From the NCBI GenBank assembly GCA_002284895.1, contig CP015605.1, forward strand, positions 682,001-746,000: DNA of 64,000 nt, in the 5' to 3' direction. Position 1 is the stretch's first letter. Each line of letters starts with the position of its first letter. The stretch is from Actinobacteria bacterium IMCC19121 (GTDB taxonomy: Bacteria; Actinomycetota; Actinomycetes; Nanopelagicales; Nanopelagicaceae). Below the pieces are notes generated by a model. It searched no databases. It was not told the origin of the DNA and was given only the letters and a program-made list of their open reading frames with translations. The translations under genes and the position numbers were made by a program. This document shows, piece after piece, positions 17,745-27,798 of this stretch.

Positions 17745-19352
17745 TTATGCCAGGAACCAAGCAGTTGAACGTGCCGGAATCACCTTTTTTCCATCTCGAG
17801 CATCGACTGTGCCCCCGCTTACGATTATTAACTTGCCTGTTACTTCACACTCTTGGGCAGAATCTGAAAGATTCATTACCACCGTGATGGCACCACGTGA
17901 ATAGGAGAGTAATGATTCACCTTTGCCCCCGTGATGTGCGGACTCGAGCCAAGTAATTCCACCCATTCCGACTAAGAATTCTTTGCGAAGTTCTAAGGCG
18001 CTTCTATAGAGATGCAGCGAGCTCTTTGGATCAGCTAACTCATTTTCAATAGTTAGATCTTTCCAACTCTGTGAAATGGGTAGCCATGGCTTTGCGGTGC
18101 TAAATCCAAATGGCGTTGTCTCTCCGCTCCATGGCAGGGGCACACGTGCACCATCTCTACCTTTTATCGCACCATTAGTTCTAAGAAATGTTGGATCTTG
18201 TCTATCTGAATCCTGTAATTGCCCATCTGGCAGACCTAATTCTTGACCAGCAAAAACATAGGTAGATCCAGGTAAAGCAAAAACAAATAGCGCTAGTGCG
18301 CGTGCTTGTTCTTCACCAATACGGCTAGCAACACGTGGAGAGTCATGATTACTCAAAGCCCATGTAGGCAATGCATTTACTGTGGCATTAAGAGAAATAG
18401 ATCGCTCTACGACATCAAATAGAACCTTTGAATCAAACTCAGCTGTGAGTAAATCGAAGTTAAAAACTTGATGAAGCTCATCTGCTCTTACATAGCGCGT
18501 TGCATTAACCGGTGGATGAACCCACGCTTCAGCAACAGCCATGATGTCGCGACCTATATAGGAATCAAAGAGCTTTCGCCATTTCCTATAGATCTCGTGC
18601 ACGCCTTGGCGGTCAAAATATGGAACTGTGAGCAAGAGAGCATTGCGCTTTTCAGAATCCATTGCCACATCAAGGCGCAACGCGTTACTTAACCCCTGGG
18701 GATCAGGGTGATTCTTTAAGACATCTTCTTTGACTAAACCATGTGCCACATCAATTCTGAAACCGTCTACGCCTAGATCAATCCAAAAACGCAAAGTCTT
18801 TTCAAAGTCTTCATTTACCTCAGGATTGTCCCAATTTAAATCAGGCTGGGAAGAATCAAAGAGATGTAAATAGAACTGACCATCTGCTACTTGAGTCCAG
18901 GATGGACCACCAAAGAGTGAGATCCAGTTATTTGGCGGAGTGCCATCTTCATTAGCATCATAAAAATGGAATCGTTCACGCTCTTTTGAACCACGCCCAG
19001 CTGTAAGAGCAGCTTGAAACCATTCATGCTGATCGGAGAAATGATTAGGGACAATGTCGGCAATAACACGCAATTCGCGCTTATGAGCTTGTGAGATTAA
19101 TTCTTTGGCGTCATCAAGATTTCCAAAGCGTGGGTCAACATCGCGGGGGTTAGCAACGTCATATCCGCCGTCTTTATTGGGAGAAGTGTAAAAAGGACTC
19201 AACCAAATTGCATCCACACCAAGGTTTTTCACATAATCGAGTTGGCTAGTAATTCCGGGTAGATCACCTTCACCATCGCCGTTGCTGTCAAAAAAAGAAC
19301 GGGGATAGATCTGATAAATCGTGGCTTCTTTCCACCACGGCGCTGATTTCAT
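17745..19352 (-). CDS. GH13 alpha-glucosidase (oligo-1,6-glucosidase type)
   Basis: This is a 535-residue glycoside hydrolase of family 13. Conserved regions in order are IYQIYPRSFFDSNGDGEGD, then DIVPNHFSDQH, then DGFRIDVAHGL (nucleophile Asp), then VAEAWV (acid/base Glu) and NHDSPR (transition-state Asp). With no signal peptide it acts in the cytosol on imported malto- or isomalto-oligosaccharides or sucrose-like sugars. A second GH13 paralogue of similar design lies at 45499. It is the first gene of a pair with terC. Substrate specificity is not determinable here. Confidence 0.9.
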   Translation of the reverse strand: MKSAPWWKEATIYQIYPRSFFDSNGDGEGDLPGITSQLDYVKNLGVDAIWLSPFYTSPNKDGGYDVANPRDVDPRFGNLDDAKELISQAHKRELRVIADIVPNHFSDQHEWFQAALTAGRGSKERERFHFYDANEDGTPPNNWISLFGGPSWTQVADGQFYLHLFDSSQPDLNWDNPEVNEDFEKTLRFWIDLGVDGFRIDVAHGLVKEDVLKNHPDPQGLSNALRLDVAMDSEKRNALLLTVPYFDRQGVHEIYRKWRKLFDSYIGRDIMAVAEAWVHPPVNATRYVRADELHQVFNFDLLTAEFDSKVLFDVVERSISLNATVNALPTWALSNHDSPRVASRIGEEQARALALFVFALPGSTYVFAGQELGLPDGQLQDSDRQDPTFLRTNGAIKGRDGARVPLPWSGETTPFGFSTAKPWLPISQSWKDLTIENELADPKSSLHLYRSALELRKEFLVGMGGITWLESAHHGGKGESLLSYSRGAITVVMNLSDSAQECEVTGKLIIVSGGTVDARDGKKVIPARSTAWFLA

Positions 19353-19437
19353 GAGGTGAACTTATGCGAAGCCGATGAAGCCAAGCAATGCAAGAAGACT
19401 GAAACTGTGGTCAGCTAGGTCTCGCTTTTATAACGAT

Positions 19438-19815
19438 TTAACCCTTAAGTCGAGCCTCAACATCGTGCATTAATTTATGCATGTCTTTAGACAATTGGTG
19501 AAGTTCTATTACTTCTTTGTGAGCTAATTCTCTAGCCTCTTTAGCTAACTCGAACTCAGCAAGGGATGCGATGTGGGTCTCATTGATGGTTTTTTCAACG
19601 CTTTGCGACTGTACTTTCTGGCCAACCATGATGATAGAGAGCAAAACTAATTGCAGAAATGTTTGTGCCACCCAAGAAACGATGACAATAGAATCACCTG
19701 ATTGAATTGCTTTGGGTAGTGAAATCAGTGCAATACCAGCAAAGAGATATGCACACCACATTGTTGCAACACCAGAAGTTACTTTTTGAGCCAGCCACAG
19801 ATTAAATCTCTTCAT
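19438..19815 (-). CDS. Small membrane protein with C-terminal coiled coil
   Basis: The 125-residue product has two membrane helices (about residues 15-33 and 44-65) and then a charged helical tail (FELAKEARELAHKEVIELHQ) of coiled-coil character. I do not assign a family. It lies alone between the glucosidase and a secreted protein on the same strand, 85 bases from the glucosidase. It could be a small scaffold at the membrane. Confidence 0.6.
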   Translation of the reverse strand: MKRFNLWLAQKVTSGVATMWCAYLFAGIALISLPKAIQSGDSIVIVSWVAQTFLQLVLLSIIMVGQKVQSQSVEKTINETHIASLAEFELAKEARELAHKEVIELHQLSKDMHKLMHDVEARLKG

Positions 19816-19840
19816 GCCTTAACGATAGTCAATAATTTTG

Positions 19841-20290
19841 CTATCTAGTTGGAGATGGCGAAGATTTCTTACTTTTCATTTTATTAAGCGGTTCAATTTC
19901 AACAGGCTTAACTGGCTTCACAGGTGGGGTGGGAAGAGATCCAAGTGCGGCTATAGCGCCATCGCGTGCAACGCTAGCTGCCGTAACTGCGATCTTTTGA
20001 TTGGAGAGAATTTCATTTTTCGCTGCAGCTGTTTTTGCTAATTTCATCGCTGTGCGAGCATCACGGTTGGCGGCTTCAACAGCCATCACGAATGTTCTAT
20101 TAATTTGCGCTCGGGCTTTTTCACGATCTTGTACCAAGGTTCGATATTGACTCACATCTAATTTGTATTGATTCATCAACGTTTGGTAATCAGGTGATGG
20201 TGATGGAGTTGCATCAGCAGATGCGTGAAGGCAGGTTAAAAAAAGCAGGGCCATAACCATGGCTGTTAGTGCTGCCCCTCTAAACCTCAT
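19841..20290 (-). CDS. Secreted alpha-helical protein of unknown function
   Basis: The 149-residue protein starts MRFRGAALTAMVMALLFLTC and carries a signal peptide ending near HASADA. The mature part opens with a Pro/Ser stretch and continues as a long Ala-rich helical region with coiled-coil character, and it ends in a Pro/Lys-rich tail (PTPPVKPVKPVEI). An in-frame ATG 15 bases upstream is an alternative start, but TTTAGG lies just before the chosen one. The function is unknown, and the architecture suggests an envelope-associated protein. Confidence 0.55.
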   Translation of the reverse strand: MRFRGAALTAMVMALLFLTCLHASADATPSPSPDYQTLMNQYKLDVSQYRTLVQDREKARAQINRTFVMAVEAANRDARTAMKLAKTAAAKNEILSNQKIAVTAASVARDGAIAALGSLPTPPVKPVKPVEIEPLNKMKSKKSSPSPTR

Positions 20291-20389
20291 GCCTAAATGA
20301 TGCATCTAAGTGTTGTGATTTTTCTGTGAAATGGCTTCCAAGAGTGAAAATTTATTGGATTTAGGGTCCCACCATGCAAGAGTGGCCCT

Positions 20390-21073
20390 GTGGCAGAGTT
20401 AATTATGATCGTTGATGATGAGCCAGGGGTCCGTGCTCTCCTTAATGACACTTTGCGTATTGCCGGATTTGAGACCGTGGAAGCCACAGATGGAATGTCA
20501 GCTTTAACTTTATTGCGCACCCATAAACCAGATTTGCTGGTCATAGATATCAATATGCCGCTTATGGATGGTTTTGAATTAGTAGAACGATTGCGAAGCT
20601 CTAATGACTTAACACCAGTACTCATGCTCACTGCACGTGAGGACAAAGCAGATATCACGCGAGGACTAAAAATTGGTGCTGATGACTATGTTGTTAAGCC
20701 CTTTGGAATTGAAGAGTTGATTTTGCGCATTAAAGCTATTTTGCGCCGTTCAGCCAAAAATGTTGATACTCCAGCAAAACTCTCTTGCGGTCCAATATCA
20801 ATTGATGACGATCAACACCAAGTTACATTTAATGGTGAAGAAATAGATCTTTCTCCAACTGAGTACCGCTTATTGCAGATTTTGGTGGAGAAGAAGGGCA
20901 GAGTTCTCAGCAAGAATCTTTTGTTGGATGAGGTGTGGGGAATTACATTTGAATCTGAAAGCACTGTTGTAGACACCTACATCTCATATTTGCGCAAGAA
21001 ACTGCATCGCGATGGCTTTGAAGGCATAAAGACAGTTCGAGGCGTGGGATTTCAAATCCAGGAGCCTAAATAA
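20390..21073 (+). CDS. OmpR-family response regulator
   Basis: The 227-residue regulator has a receiver domain (IVDDEP, phospho-acceptor Asp in LLVIDINMPLMDG, Lys in YVVKPFG) followed by an OmpR/PhoB winged helix (LSPTEYRLLQILVEKKGRV, TVRGVGFQI). It starts at GTG 20390 in good agreement with the family N terminus. The partner kinase begins five bases after its stop, so the pair is an operon. The signal and targets are unknown. Confidence 0.93.
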   Translation: MAELIMIVDDEPGVRALLNDTLRIAGFETVEATDGMSALTLLRTHKPDLLVIDINMPLMDGFELVERLRSSNDLTPVLMLTAREDKADITRGLKIGADDYVVKPFGIEELILRIKAILRRSAKNVDTPAKLSCGPISIDDDQHQVTFNGEEIDLSPTEYRLLQILVEKKGRVLSKNLLLDEVWGITFESESTVVDTYISYLRKKLHRDGFEGIKTVRGVGFQIQEPK

Positions 21074-21078
21074 GCCTT

Positions 21079-22227
21079 ATGAAGAATAGAACTCGGCAAC
21101 TGATTTCAACGGCACTAATAACTTCGGTTCTCTCTATTCTCATTGGTGGCTTTGCTGTCGTGAGCACATATCGCAGCGAGATCGCCATTATTGATAAACG
21201 GCTGAATCAAGTCGAAAGTGACATTCGAGTAAACCCAATGGATGCTGTCAGTATTGCTTTGCTTAGTATCGAGCAGAACAACTTTGATTTAACTCTAGGT
21301 TTTGCAACTCCAACAGGAGAAGTAACCGTTTTACGTGAGTCAGTTGGCACACCCTTAGATGGTCCAGATCTTCGAGTTCGCATAATCCCCATTCCTGAAG
21401 GGGATAAGTTAATAGTCGTTGGCTCTTTAGCTGATATCAATAGATCCCTAGACATTAATCTTTGGAAGCTTCTGATTTTCATCATTCTTGCAAACATCCT
21501 GGCATCAATTGCAACATCACTGCTTTCTCGTTCTGGTGCACTTGCTCAAGAACGTGCGCAAAGACAGAAGATGCAGGAGTTCATTGGTGATGCTGCCCAT
21601 GAACTGCGCACACCTATGACTGTGGTTAAGGGATATGCCGAACTTCTCAAAGGTAAGCAGCTAGATCCAGAGCGCGAAAGCGCAGCCTTTGATCGACTAA
21701 ATAGTGAGTTAAAGCGGATGGATTTCCTCATCGGAGACTTGTTGATGTTGGCTCAACTAGGTGAAGAAGGAAATATTGAGTTTGAAAGTATTGATATTGC
21801 CCAATTAGTACGTGAGAACGTCTCTGACTTTAAGGAGATAGCACCTACACATCCTGTAACCACGCAGATTGATCAGAGCGCAGTATTGACTGGTTCCCAA
21901 AAGTATCTACAGCGCTTTATTCAAAACGCACTTACTAATATTCGCTTACACACTCCGGCAAGTACATCAGTGCGAGTCAGTGTTAAAGCTGACAAGCAGA
22001 TCACAATCATTATTGAAGACAGTGGTCCAGGGCTGCCACCTGAATCATATGGAGAGAAAATCCGAGGGTTAAAGCGCTTTGATAGATCTCGCTCCCGAGA
22101 TACAGGCGGCACTGGTCTGGGTATGAGCATCATGAACGCTGTTATTGAAAGACATAAGGGGACATTTACTCTTCGCAAGAGCGAACTTGGCGGCTTGGCA
22201 ATTGAAGTTCACCTGCCTCGCACTTAG
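21079..22227 (+). CDS. Membrane sensor histidine kinase
   Basis: The 382-residue protein has two membrane helices (about residues 10-30 and 130-150) enclosing an extracytoplasmic sensor of roughly 100 residues. HisKA follows (FIGDAAHELRTPMTVVKGYAELL), then HATPase (FIQNALTNIRLH, EDSGPGLP, GGTGLGMSIMNAV). No clear HAMP segment is visible between the second helix and HisKA. It is the kinase for the regulator just upstream. The sensor has no motif that identifies a ligand. Confidence 0.92.
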   Translation: MKNRTRQLISTALITSVLSILIGGFAVVSTYRSEIAIIDKRLNQVESDIRVNPMDAVSIALLSIEQNNFDLTLGFATPTGEVTVLRESVGTPLDGPDLRVRIIPIPEGDKLIVVGSLADINRSLDINLWKLLIFIILANILASIATSLLSRSGALAQERAQRQKMQEFIGDAAHELRTPMTVVKGYAELLKGKQLDPERESAAFDRLNSELKRMDFLIGDLLMLAQLGEEGNIEFESIDIAQLVRENVSDFKEIAPTHPVTTQIDQSAVLTGSQKYLQRFIQNALTNIRLHTPASTSVRVSVKADKQITIIIEDSGPGLPPESYGEKIRGLKRFDRSRSRDTGGTGLGMSIMNAVIERHKGTFTLRKSELGGLAIEVHLPRT

Positions 22228-22236
22228 ACTTAATGG

Positions 22237-22983
22237 GTGAAACTACTAACTTTAGTGTTCTTGCTTGCCATTGGGCTTGGCCTGGCTTATTGCATCCGCT
22301 CATTACGCGCACTGCATAGAAAAGTAAATACAAGAATTGCCCGTGAAATTTCGGCTTCAACAAAAGAATTAAAGGCAGAAGTTTGGCAATCCTTTCGCCA
22401 AAGTGAAGCAATGCAGCAGTTGTTATCGCTTTTAAAATTTAGTGCACCTATTCCACCAACTCGCAGTTGGGCAGCTTCTCCAGATCTTTTATTAACTCTG
22501 ACTCAATTAGTTCGCACACATAATCCTAAATTAGTTGTTGAACTAGGCTCTGGAGTCTCCACATTAGTTGTTGCAAAAGCCGGTGCTAAGAAAGTTATTA
22601 GCATTGATAACTCTGAAGAGTTTGCAGGAAAAACTAAAGAAATGCTCAAAGAGCACAAAGTGCGTGGTGTTGATATTCGTGTGGCCGAACTCAAAGCTCA
22701 CATCTCTGGGGTCGAGTGGTATGACACCGCAGCGATATCGGATTTAAAGCGCATTGATTTATTGATAGTTGATGGTCCACCGGGATCTAAAAATCCAGAG
22801 GCACGTATGCCAGCTCGCGCCGAGTTCATTTCGAAGCTCTCACCTAAAGCAATCATTGTTATCGATGACGTTAATCGTGAGGGTGAGCGCAAATTAGCCG
22901 AGAGCTTTGCTAAGGCTCTACCTAATCACGTTCTCACCATTTACCCACATGAAAAGGGCACAGCGGTAATTTCGCCTAAATAA
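22237..22983 (+). CDS. Membrane-anchored class I SAM-dependent methyltransferase
   Basis: The 248-residue protein has an N-terminal membrane helix (about residues 2-20), a short coiled stretch, then a Rossmann methyltransferase domain. The SAM loop is VVELGSGVSTLVVAKAG, the acidic strand is VISIDNSEE, and a later strand is DLLIVDGPPGSK. This resembles Methyltransf_24-type enzymes that act on surface glycans or small molecules. The start is GTG with a weak ribosome site. It is close behind the two-component system and four bases before another methyltransferase gene. Confidence 0.72.
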   Translation: MKLLTLVFLLAIGLGLAYCIRSLRALHRKVNTRIAREISASTKELKAEVWQSFRQSEAMQQLLSLLKFSAPIPPTRSWAASPDLLLTLTQLVRTHNPKLVVELGSGVSTLVVAKAGAKKVISIDNSEEFAGKTKEMLKEHKVRGVDIRVAELKAHISGVEWYDTAAISDLKRIDLLIVDGPPGSKNPEARMPARAEFISKLSPKAIIVIDDVNREGERKLAESFAKALPNHVLTIYPHEKGTAVISPK

Positions 22984-22986
22984 CCC

Positions 22987-24180
22987 ATGCCCCAATCAAT
23001 AGAACAAACTCTAGAGCAGGCATGCGCCCTCATAGTTGATACCAAAACCTTAGTGCGCGTTGTTCTCTCTGGTCGCAGACGCAATATGCAGGTAGAGCAC
23101 GAGCGAATTGATATACGACCCGTTGAAATTAAAGGCTCCATAGTTTTACAACTCACTTACAACGATGGCAAAGCAACAACCACAAAAAATATTGCTGCTG
23201 ATAAATCTCACGTCCTAGAGCTGCTTTCTAGTGGTTATGCAAATATCACGGTGGATACCGTGGAGGGCTCAACAAGTATTCGAGTTACTAAGAGTGGTCA
23301 GGCTCAGGTTCACTTTGAAAATAAATCCCTTGAGCAGAACCTTTCTCATGATAAGAAGAAAGAACGCCTATTAGATCCAGCGGATCCCTTTCTTCTTGAA
23401 GTGGGAATTGCTGATCACAAGGGCCAAATTAAGCCTTCGAAAAACGATAAATACAAACAAGTAGAAGAGTTCCTTCGCTTACTCGTTCCCACACTTAACT
23501 CAGCCATTGAGGCTGGTCAGATTGTGCAGCCAAGTGAAAACAAACCACTCTCAATCGTTGATTTGGGTTGTGGTCATGCCTATTTAACTTTTGCTGCCCA
23601 CCAGTATTTACGAAGTATCGGAATGTCTGTTCATGTCACTGGAATTGATGTGCGCTCCGCTTCGCGTGATCGAAACAATGAGATTGCTACAAAGCTTGGA
23701 ATTTCCGACACAATTACTTTTAAGGCAGAAGAGATTGCTTCAACAACTGCCAACAGGGCCGATGTTGCAATCGCGCTACATGCCTGTGACACAGCAACAG
23801 ATGATGCAATTGCCTGGGCAGTTAATGGCGGGGCCAAACTACTTTTGATTGCTCCTTGTTGTCATCACGATATTCAAAAACAGATGGAGCAAAGCCCAGA
23901 GCCATGGGGAGCACTTACTAAGTTTGGTGTGATGAAAGAGCGCATGGGCGATCTACTTACAGATGCACTTCGTGCACAGATATTGCGCATCGTTGGTTAT
24001 CGTGTGGAAATAATTGAATTTATCGGGGGAGAACACACACCTCGAAATATCATGATTCGTGCAGTTAAGACTGGGGCGCAACCTGATGCGCTAGATATCG
24101 ATAGATATCGCGAAATCACCGGCCAATGGGGCGTAGTGCCTGCCCTTTCCAAGAAAATTCCTACCTTCACTATCGGTTAG
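22987..24180 (+). CDS. SAM-dependent methyltransferase (Methyltransf_32/METTL25-like)
   Basis: The 397-residue protein has an N-terminal region of about 150 residues with beta-rich character, then a methyltransferase core with SAM motif IVDLGCGHAYLTFAAHQYL and IDVRSASRDRNNEIA. ALHACDTATDDAIAWAV and LLIAPCCHHDIQ follow. The HACD and PCCHH motifs are typical of the Methyltransf_32 family (METTL25/RRNAD1-like), possibly acting on RNA. It sits between a smaller methyltransferase and argG with spacing under ten bases. The substrate is not known. Confidence 0.8.
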   Translation: MPQSIEQTLEQACALIVDTKTLVRVVLSGRRRNMQVEHERIDIRPVEIKGSIVLQLTYNDGKATTTKNIAADKSHVLELLSSGYANITVDTVEGSTSIRVTKSGQAQVHFENKSLEQNLSHDKKKERLLDPADPFLLEVGIADHKGQIKPSKNDKYKQVEEFLRLLVPTLNSAIEAGQIVQPSENKPLSIVDLGCGHAYLTFAAHQYLRSIGMSVHVTGIDVRSASRDRNNEIATKLGISDTITFKAEEIASTTANRADVAIALHACDTATDDAIAWAVNGGAKLLLIAPCCHHDIQKQMEQSPEPWGALTKFGVMKERMGDLLTDALRAQILRIVGYRVEIIEFIGGEHTPRNIMIRAVKTGAQPDALDIDRYREITGQWGVVPALSKKIPTFTIG

Positions 24181-25515
<1,335 letters not shown>

Positions 25516-25524
25516 AGGATAAGA

Positions 25525-26019
25525 ATGCAATCAAAAGTTAGAAACTTAGCTATCGCAACAGTTATCGCACTTGCGATTACATCCCTTTCAGCATGTGGAG
25601 GAAAAGACAAAGTGGCAGAATCTTCATCTAATGGACTACCGGCAGTAACAGCTAATGCAGGTGAAGCCCCAACAATTACAGCGCCAACGGGCACAGCTCC
25701 AACAACTCTTCAAACACAGGACATCATTGTCGGAACAGGCACAGAAGTTCAAGCTTCTTCTACTCTGACCGTTCATTACACACTCATGACTTGGTCAAAT
25801 GGTTCAATCGTTGAGTCTTCATGGTCTGGTGGACAACCAGCAACGTTTCCACTTGCAGGTGTAATCGCTGGATGGCAACAAGGACTACCTGGTGCAAAAG
25901 TTGGTGGACGTCGCTTACTCGTTATCCCAGCAGATCTTGGTTATGGCCCAAATGGTTCAGGCCCAATTGGTCCAAATGAAACGCTCATATTTGTTGTCGA
26001 CATCATTGGAGTCTCATAA
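25525..26019 (+). CDS. FKBP-type peptidyl-prolyl isomerase lipoprotein
   Basis: The 164-residue protein has a lipoprotein signal with lipobox LSAC, lipidated cysteine 24, then a Thr/Ala/Pro-rich linker. An FKBP domain starts near residue 68 (IIVGTGTEVQASSTLTVHYT, later GLPGAKVGGRRLLVIPADLGYG and ETLIFVVDIIGV). It should assist folding of exported proteins at the membrane's outer face. AAGGA lies about five bases before the ATG. The next gene, an aquaporin, begins at the base after its stop. Confidence 0.92.
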   Translation: MQSKVRNLAIATVIALAITSLSACGGKDKVAESSSNGLPAVTANAGEAPTITAPTGTAPTTLQTQDIIVGTGTEVQASSTLTVHYTLMTWSNGSIVESSWSGGQPATFPLAGVIAGWQQGLPGAKVGGRRLLVIPADLGYGPNGSGPIGPNETLIFVVDIIGVS

Positions 26020-26673
26020 ATGAAACTGCGCACATTCTTAGCTGAATTAGTAGGAACGGGGTTTTTAGCTGCCTCAATCGTGGGTGCTGGCGTTATGGCC
26101 ACCAACTTAACTAAAGATGTTGGTCTGCAACTTCTTATCGTGGCAGTTGCCACAGTATTTATGTTGGCCACCATGATTCAGATGCTTGGACCAATAAGTG
26201 GAGCGCATTTCAATCCAGCCGTTACTTTAGTTGATCTGATTAATAAGAAAATTGATCTTAAGACTGCCGTTAACTATGTGCTGACTCAAGTAATTGGAGC
26301 AGTTATCGGTGTAATTACAGCAAATGTCATGTTTGATCTTCCAGCAATTGGATCTTCAACGGCTGCAAAGACCAGCTGGAACCTTCTTTTTAGTGAAGTT
26401 GTTGCAACTGCTGGTTTAATCCTTGTGATTCAAATCGTTGGGGCCCAAGAGAAAGGCCGCTATATCCCACTGGCTGTTGCTGGTTGGATCGGATCTGCCT
26501 ATTTCTTCACCTCATCGACAACTTTTGCTAACCCTGCCGTAACCTTCGCGCGTTCTTTAAGCGATACATTTGCTGGTATCGAGATGACATCGGTTCCAGG
26601 ATTTGTCATTGCCCAGCTCATTGGTGCAATCATCGGACTTGGAATAGCCAAGGGATTAGGTAGTGAGCGCTAA
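26020..26673 (+). CDS. Aquaporin/aquaglyceroporin (possible AqpS-type)
   Basis: This is an MIP-family channel of 217 residues with six membrane helices and both NPA boxes (HFNPAVT near residue 67 and FANPAVTFARS near 170). The arginine of the second box is present. It overlaps an arsenate reductase gene by 11 bases. In some bacteria an MIP channel (AqpS) replaces ArsB/Acr3 and lets arsenite leave the cell, and the pairing suggests the same here. That is inference from context, and it could simply be a water or glycerol channel. Confidence 0.88.
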   Translation: MKLRTFLAELVGTGFLAASIVGAGVMATNLTKDVGLQLLIVAVATVFMLATMIQMLGPISGAHFNPAVTLVDLINKKIDLKTAVNYVLTQVIGAVIGVITANVMFDLPAIGSSTAAKTSWNLLFSEVVATAGLILVIQIVGAQEKGRYIPLAVAGWIGSAYFFTSSTTFANPAVTFARSLSDTFAGIEMTSVPGFVIAQLIGAIIGLGIAKGLGSER

Positions 26674-27064
26674 ACCAACAGTTCTATTTGTTTGTGTTCA
26701 TAACGCTGGCCGTTCTCAAATGGCAGCAGGTTTCATGAAAGCCCTAGGACAAGATCGCATCGAAGTCCTCTCTGCTGGCTCTGCGCCTAAGGATTCAATT
26801 AATCCTGTTGCAATTGAAGCTATGGCTGAACTTGGAATTGATATTGCAAACAATGTTCCAAAGATTCTCACACCAGAGGCAGTTCAAGCATCTGATGCAG
26901 TGATAACAATGGGTTGCGGAGATGCTTGCCCGTTCTATCCAGGCAAACGCTATGAAGATTGGGTCTTACAGGATCCAGCAGGACAGGGCATTGAATCTGT
27001 GCGAGTAATTCGTGATGAAATCAAGAAGCGTGTGGAAACTCTGCTCGCTGAACTACTTGCTTAA
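26663..27064 (+). CDS. arsC: Arsenate reductase (low-molecular-weight phosphatase fold)
   Basis: The 133-residue protein has the phosphate loop CVHNAGRSQMAAGF with the nucleophilic cysteine, then MGCGDACPFYPGKRYEDW, the segment that carries resolving cysteines and the substrate Asp region (QDPAGQ). This is the thiol-linked ArsC type (thioredoxin or mycothiol/mycoredoxin class), reducing arsenate to arsenite. Start GTG 26663 lies inside the end of the aquaporin gene. No arsR or arsB/acr3 is in the window. It converges on the TauE gene with interlocked stops. Confidence 0.88.
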   Translation: MSAKPTVLFVCVHNAGRSQMAAGFMKALGQDRIEVLSAGSAPKDSINPVAIEAMAELGIDIANNVPKILTPEAVQASDAVITMGCGDACPFYPGKRYEDWVLQDPAGQGIESVRVIRDEIKKRVETLLAELLA

Positions 27065-27798
27065 GAAAGTACGAACTTAGCGCCAGCTATTAGTAGGACA
27101 ACGCCTAAAGCCCGCTTCACGCCCACTGATGAGAACCGTTTGATTCCAAAGCGTGTGCCAATAAATGCTCCGAGTAAGACGGCTACTAAAAACACAGGCA
27201 GTTCACTTGGAAGTGATGATGTTGATTGAAAATTACCTAGTAATCCAGCAATTGAGTTAACAAAGATAAAAGCAGCAACAGTTCCGCTAGCTGCCTTAAC
27301 GCTCACCCAGCCTAACCAGATGACGAGGGGGGAGAGGAATATGCCGCCGCCTGTGCCAGTAATTCCAGAGAGCAAACCAACGCAGGCGCCTATAAAGATA
27401 GCCAGAGGCTTATTTACTTCTCTATGAGCCTTATCGCTTTGCATCGCTTGCACTAAAAAACGCAGACCAGATAACAAAAGCAGCACACCAATTACTGGTT
27501 TATACACATCGCCAGGCAGATTGATGCGACCGCCAATAAAAGCAGCTGGCACAGATCCAATAATCAGGAATAGGAAAAGAGTCTTATTAAAGAAATTACT
27601 CTTGATATAGCGAAGAGATGTAAAAGAAGAGACAAAGATGTTAAGGGTAAGCGCAGTTGGTCTTATCACTGCTGGGGGAAGATCAAAAAGAGTCATAACG
27701 GCTATATATGCCGAAGCACCTGCATGGCCTACAGATGTATAGAGAATTGCTCCTAGAAATAAACAGCCAGCAATAAGGAGCGTGTGCGCTTCAAGCAC
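27061..27798 (-). CDS. TauE/SafE family membrane permease
   Basis: The 245-residue protein has about eight hydrophobic helices. Its signature segments VGHAGASAYIAVM and GLLSGITGTGGGIFLSPLV are those of the TauE/SafE (DUF81) family, proposed exporters or importers of sulfite, sulfoacetate or related organosulfur anions. Start GTG shares one base with the TAG stop of the hydrolase gene just upstream, so the two are co-transcribed. Cargo is unknown. Confidence 0.87.
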   Translation of the reverse strand: MLEAHTLLIAGCLFLGAILYTSVGHAGASAYIAVMTLFDLPPAVIRPTALTLNIFVSSFTSLRYIKSNFFNKTLFLFLIIGSVPAAFIGGRINLPGDVYKPVIGVLLLLSGLRFLVQAMQSDKAHREVNKPLAIFIGACVGLLSGITGTGGGIFLSPLVIWLGWVSVKAASGTVAAFIFVNSIAGLLGNFQSTSSLPSELPVFLVAVLLGAFIGTRFGIKRFSSVGVKRALGVVLLIAGAKFVLS

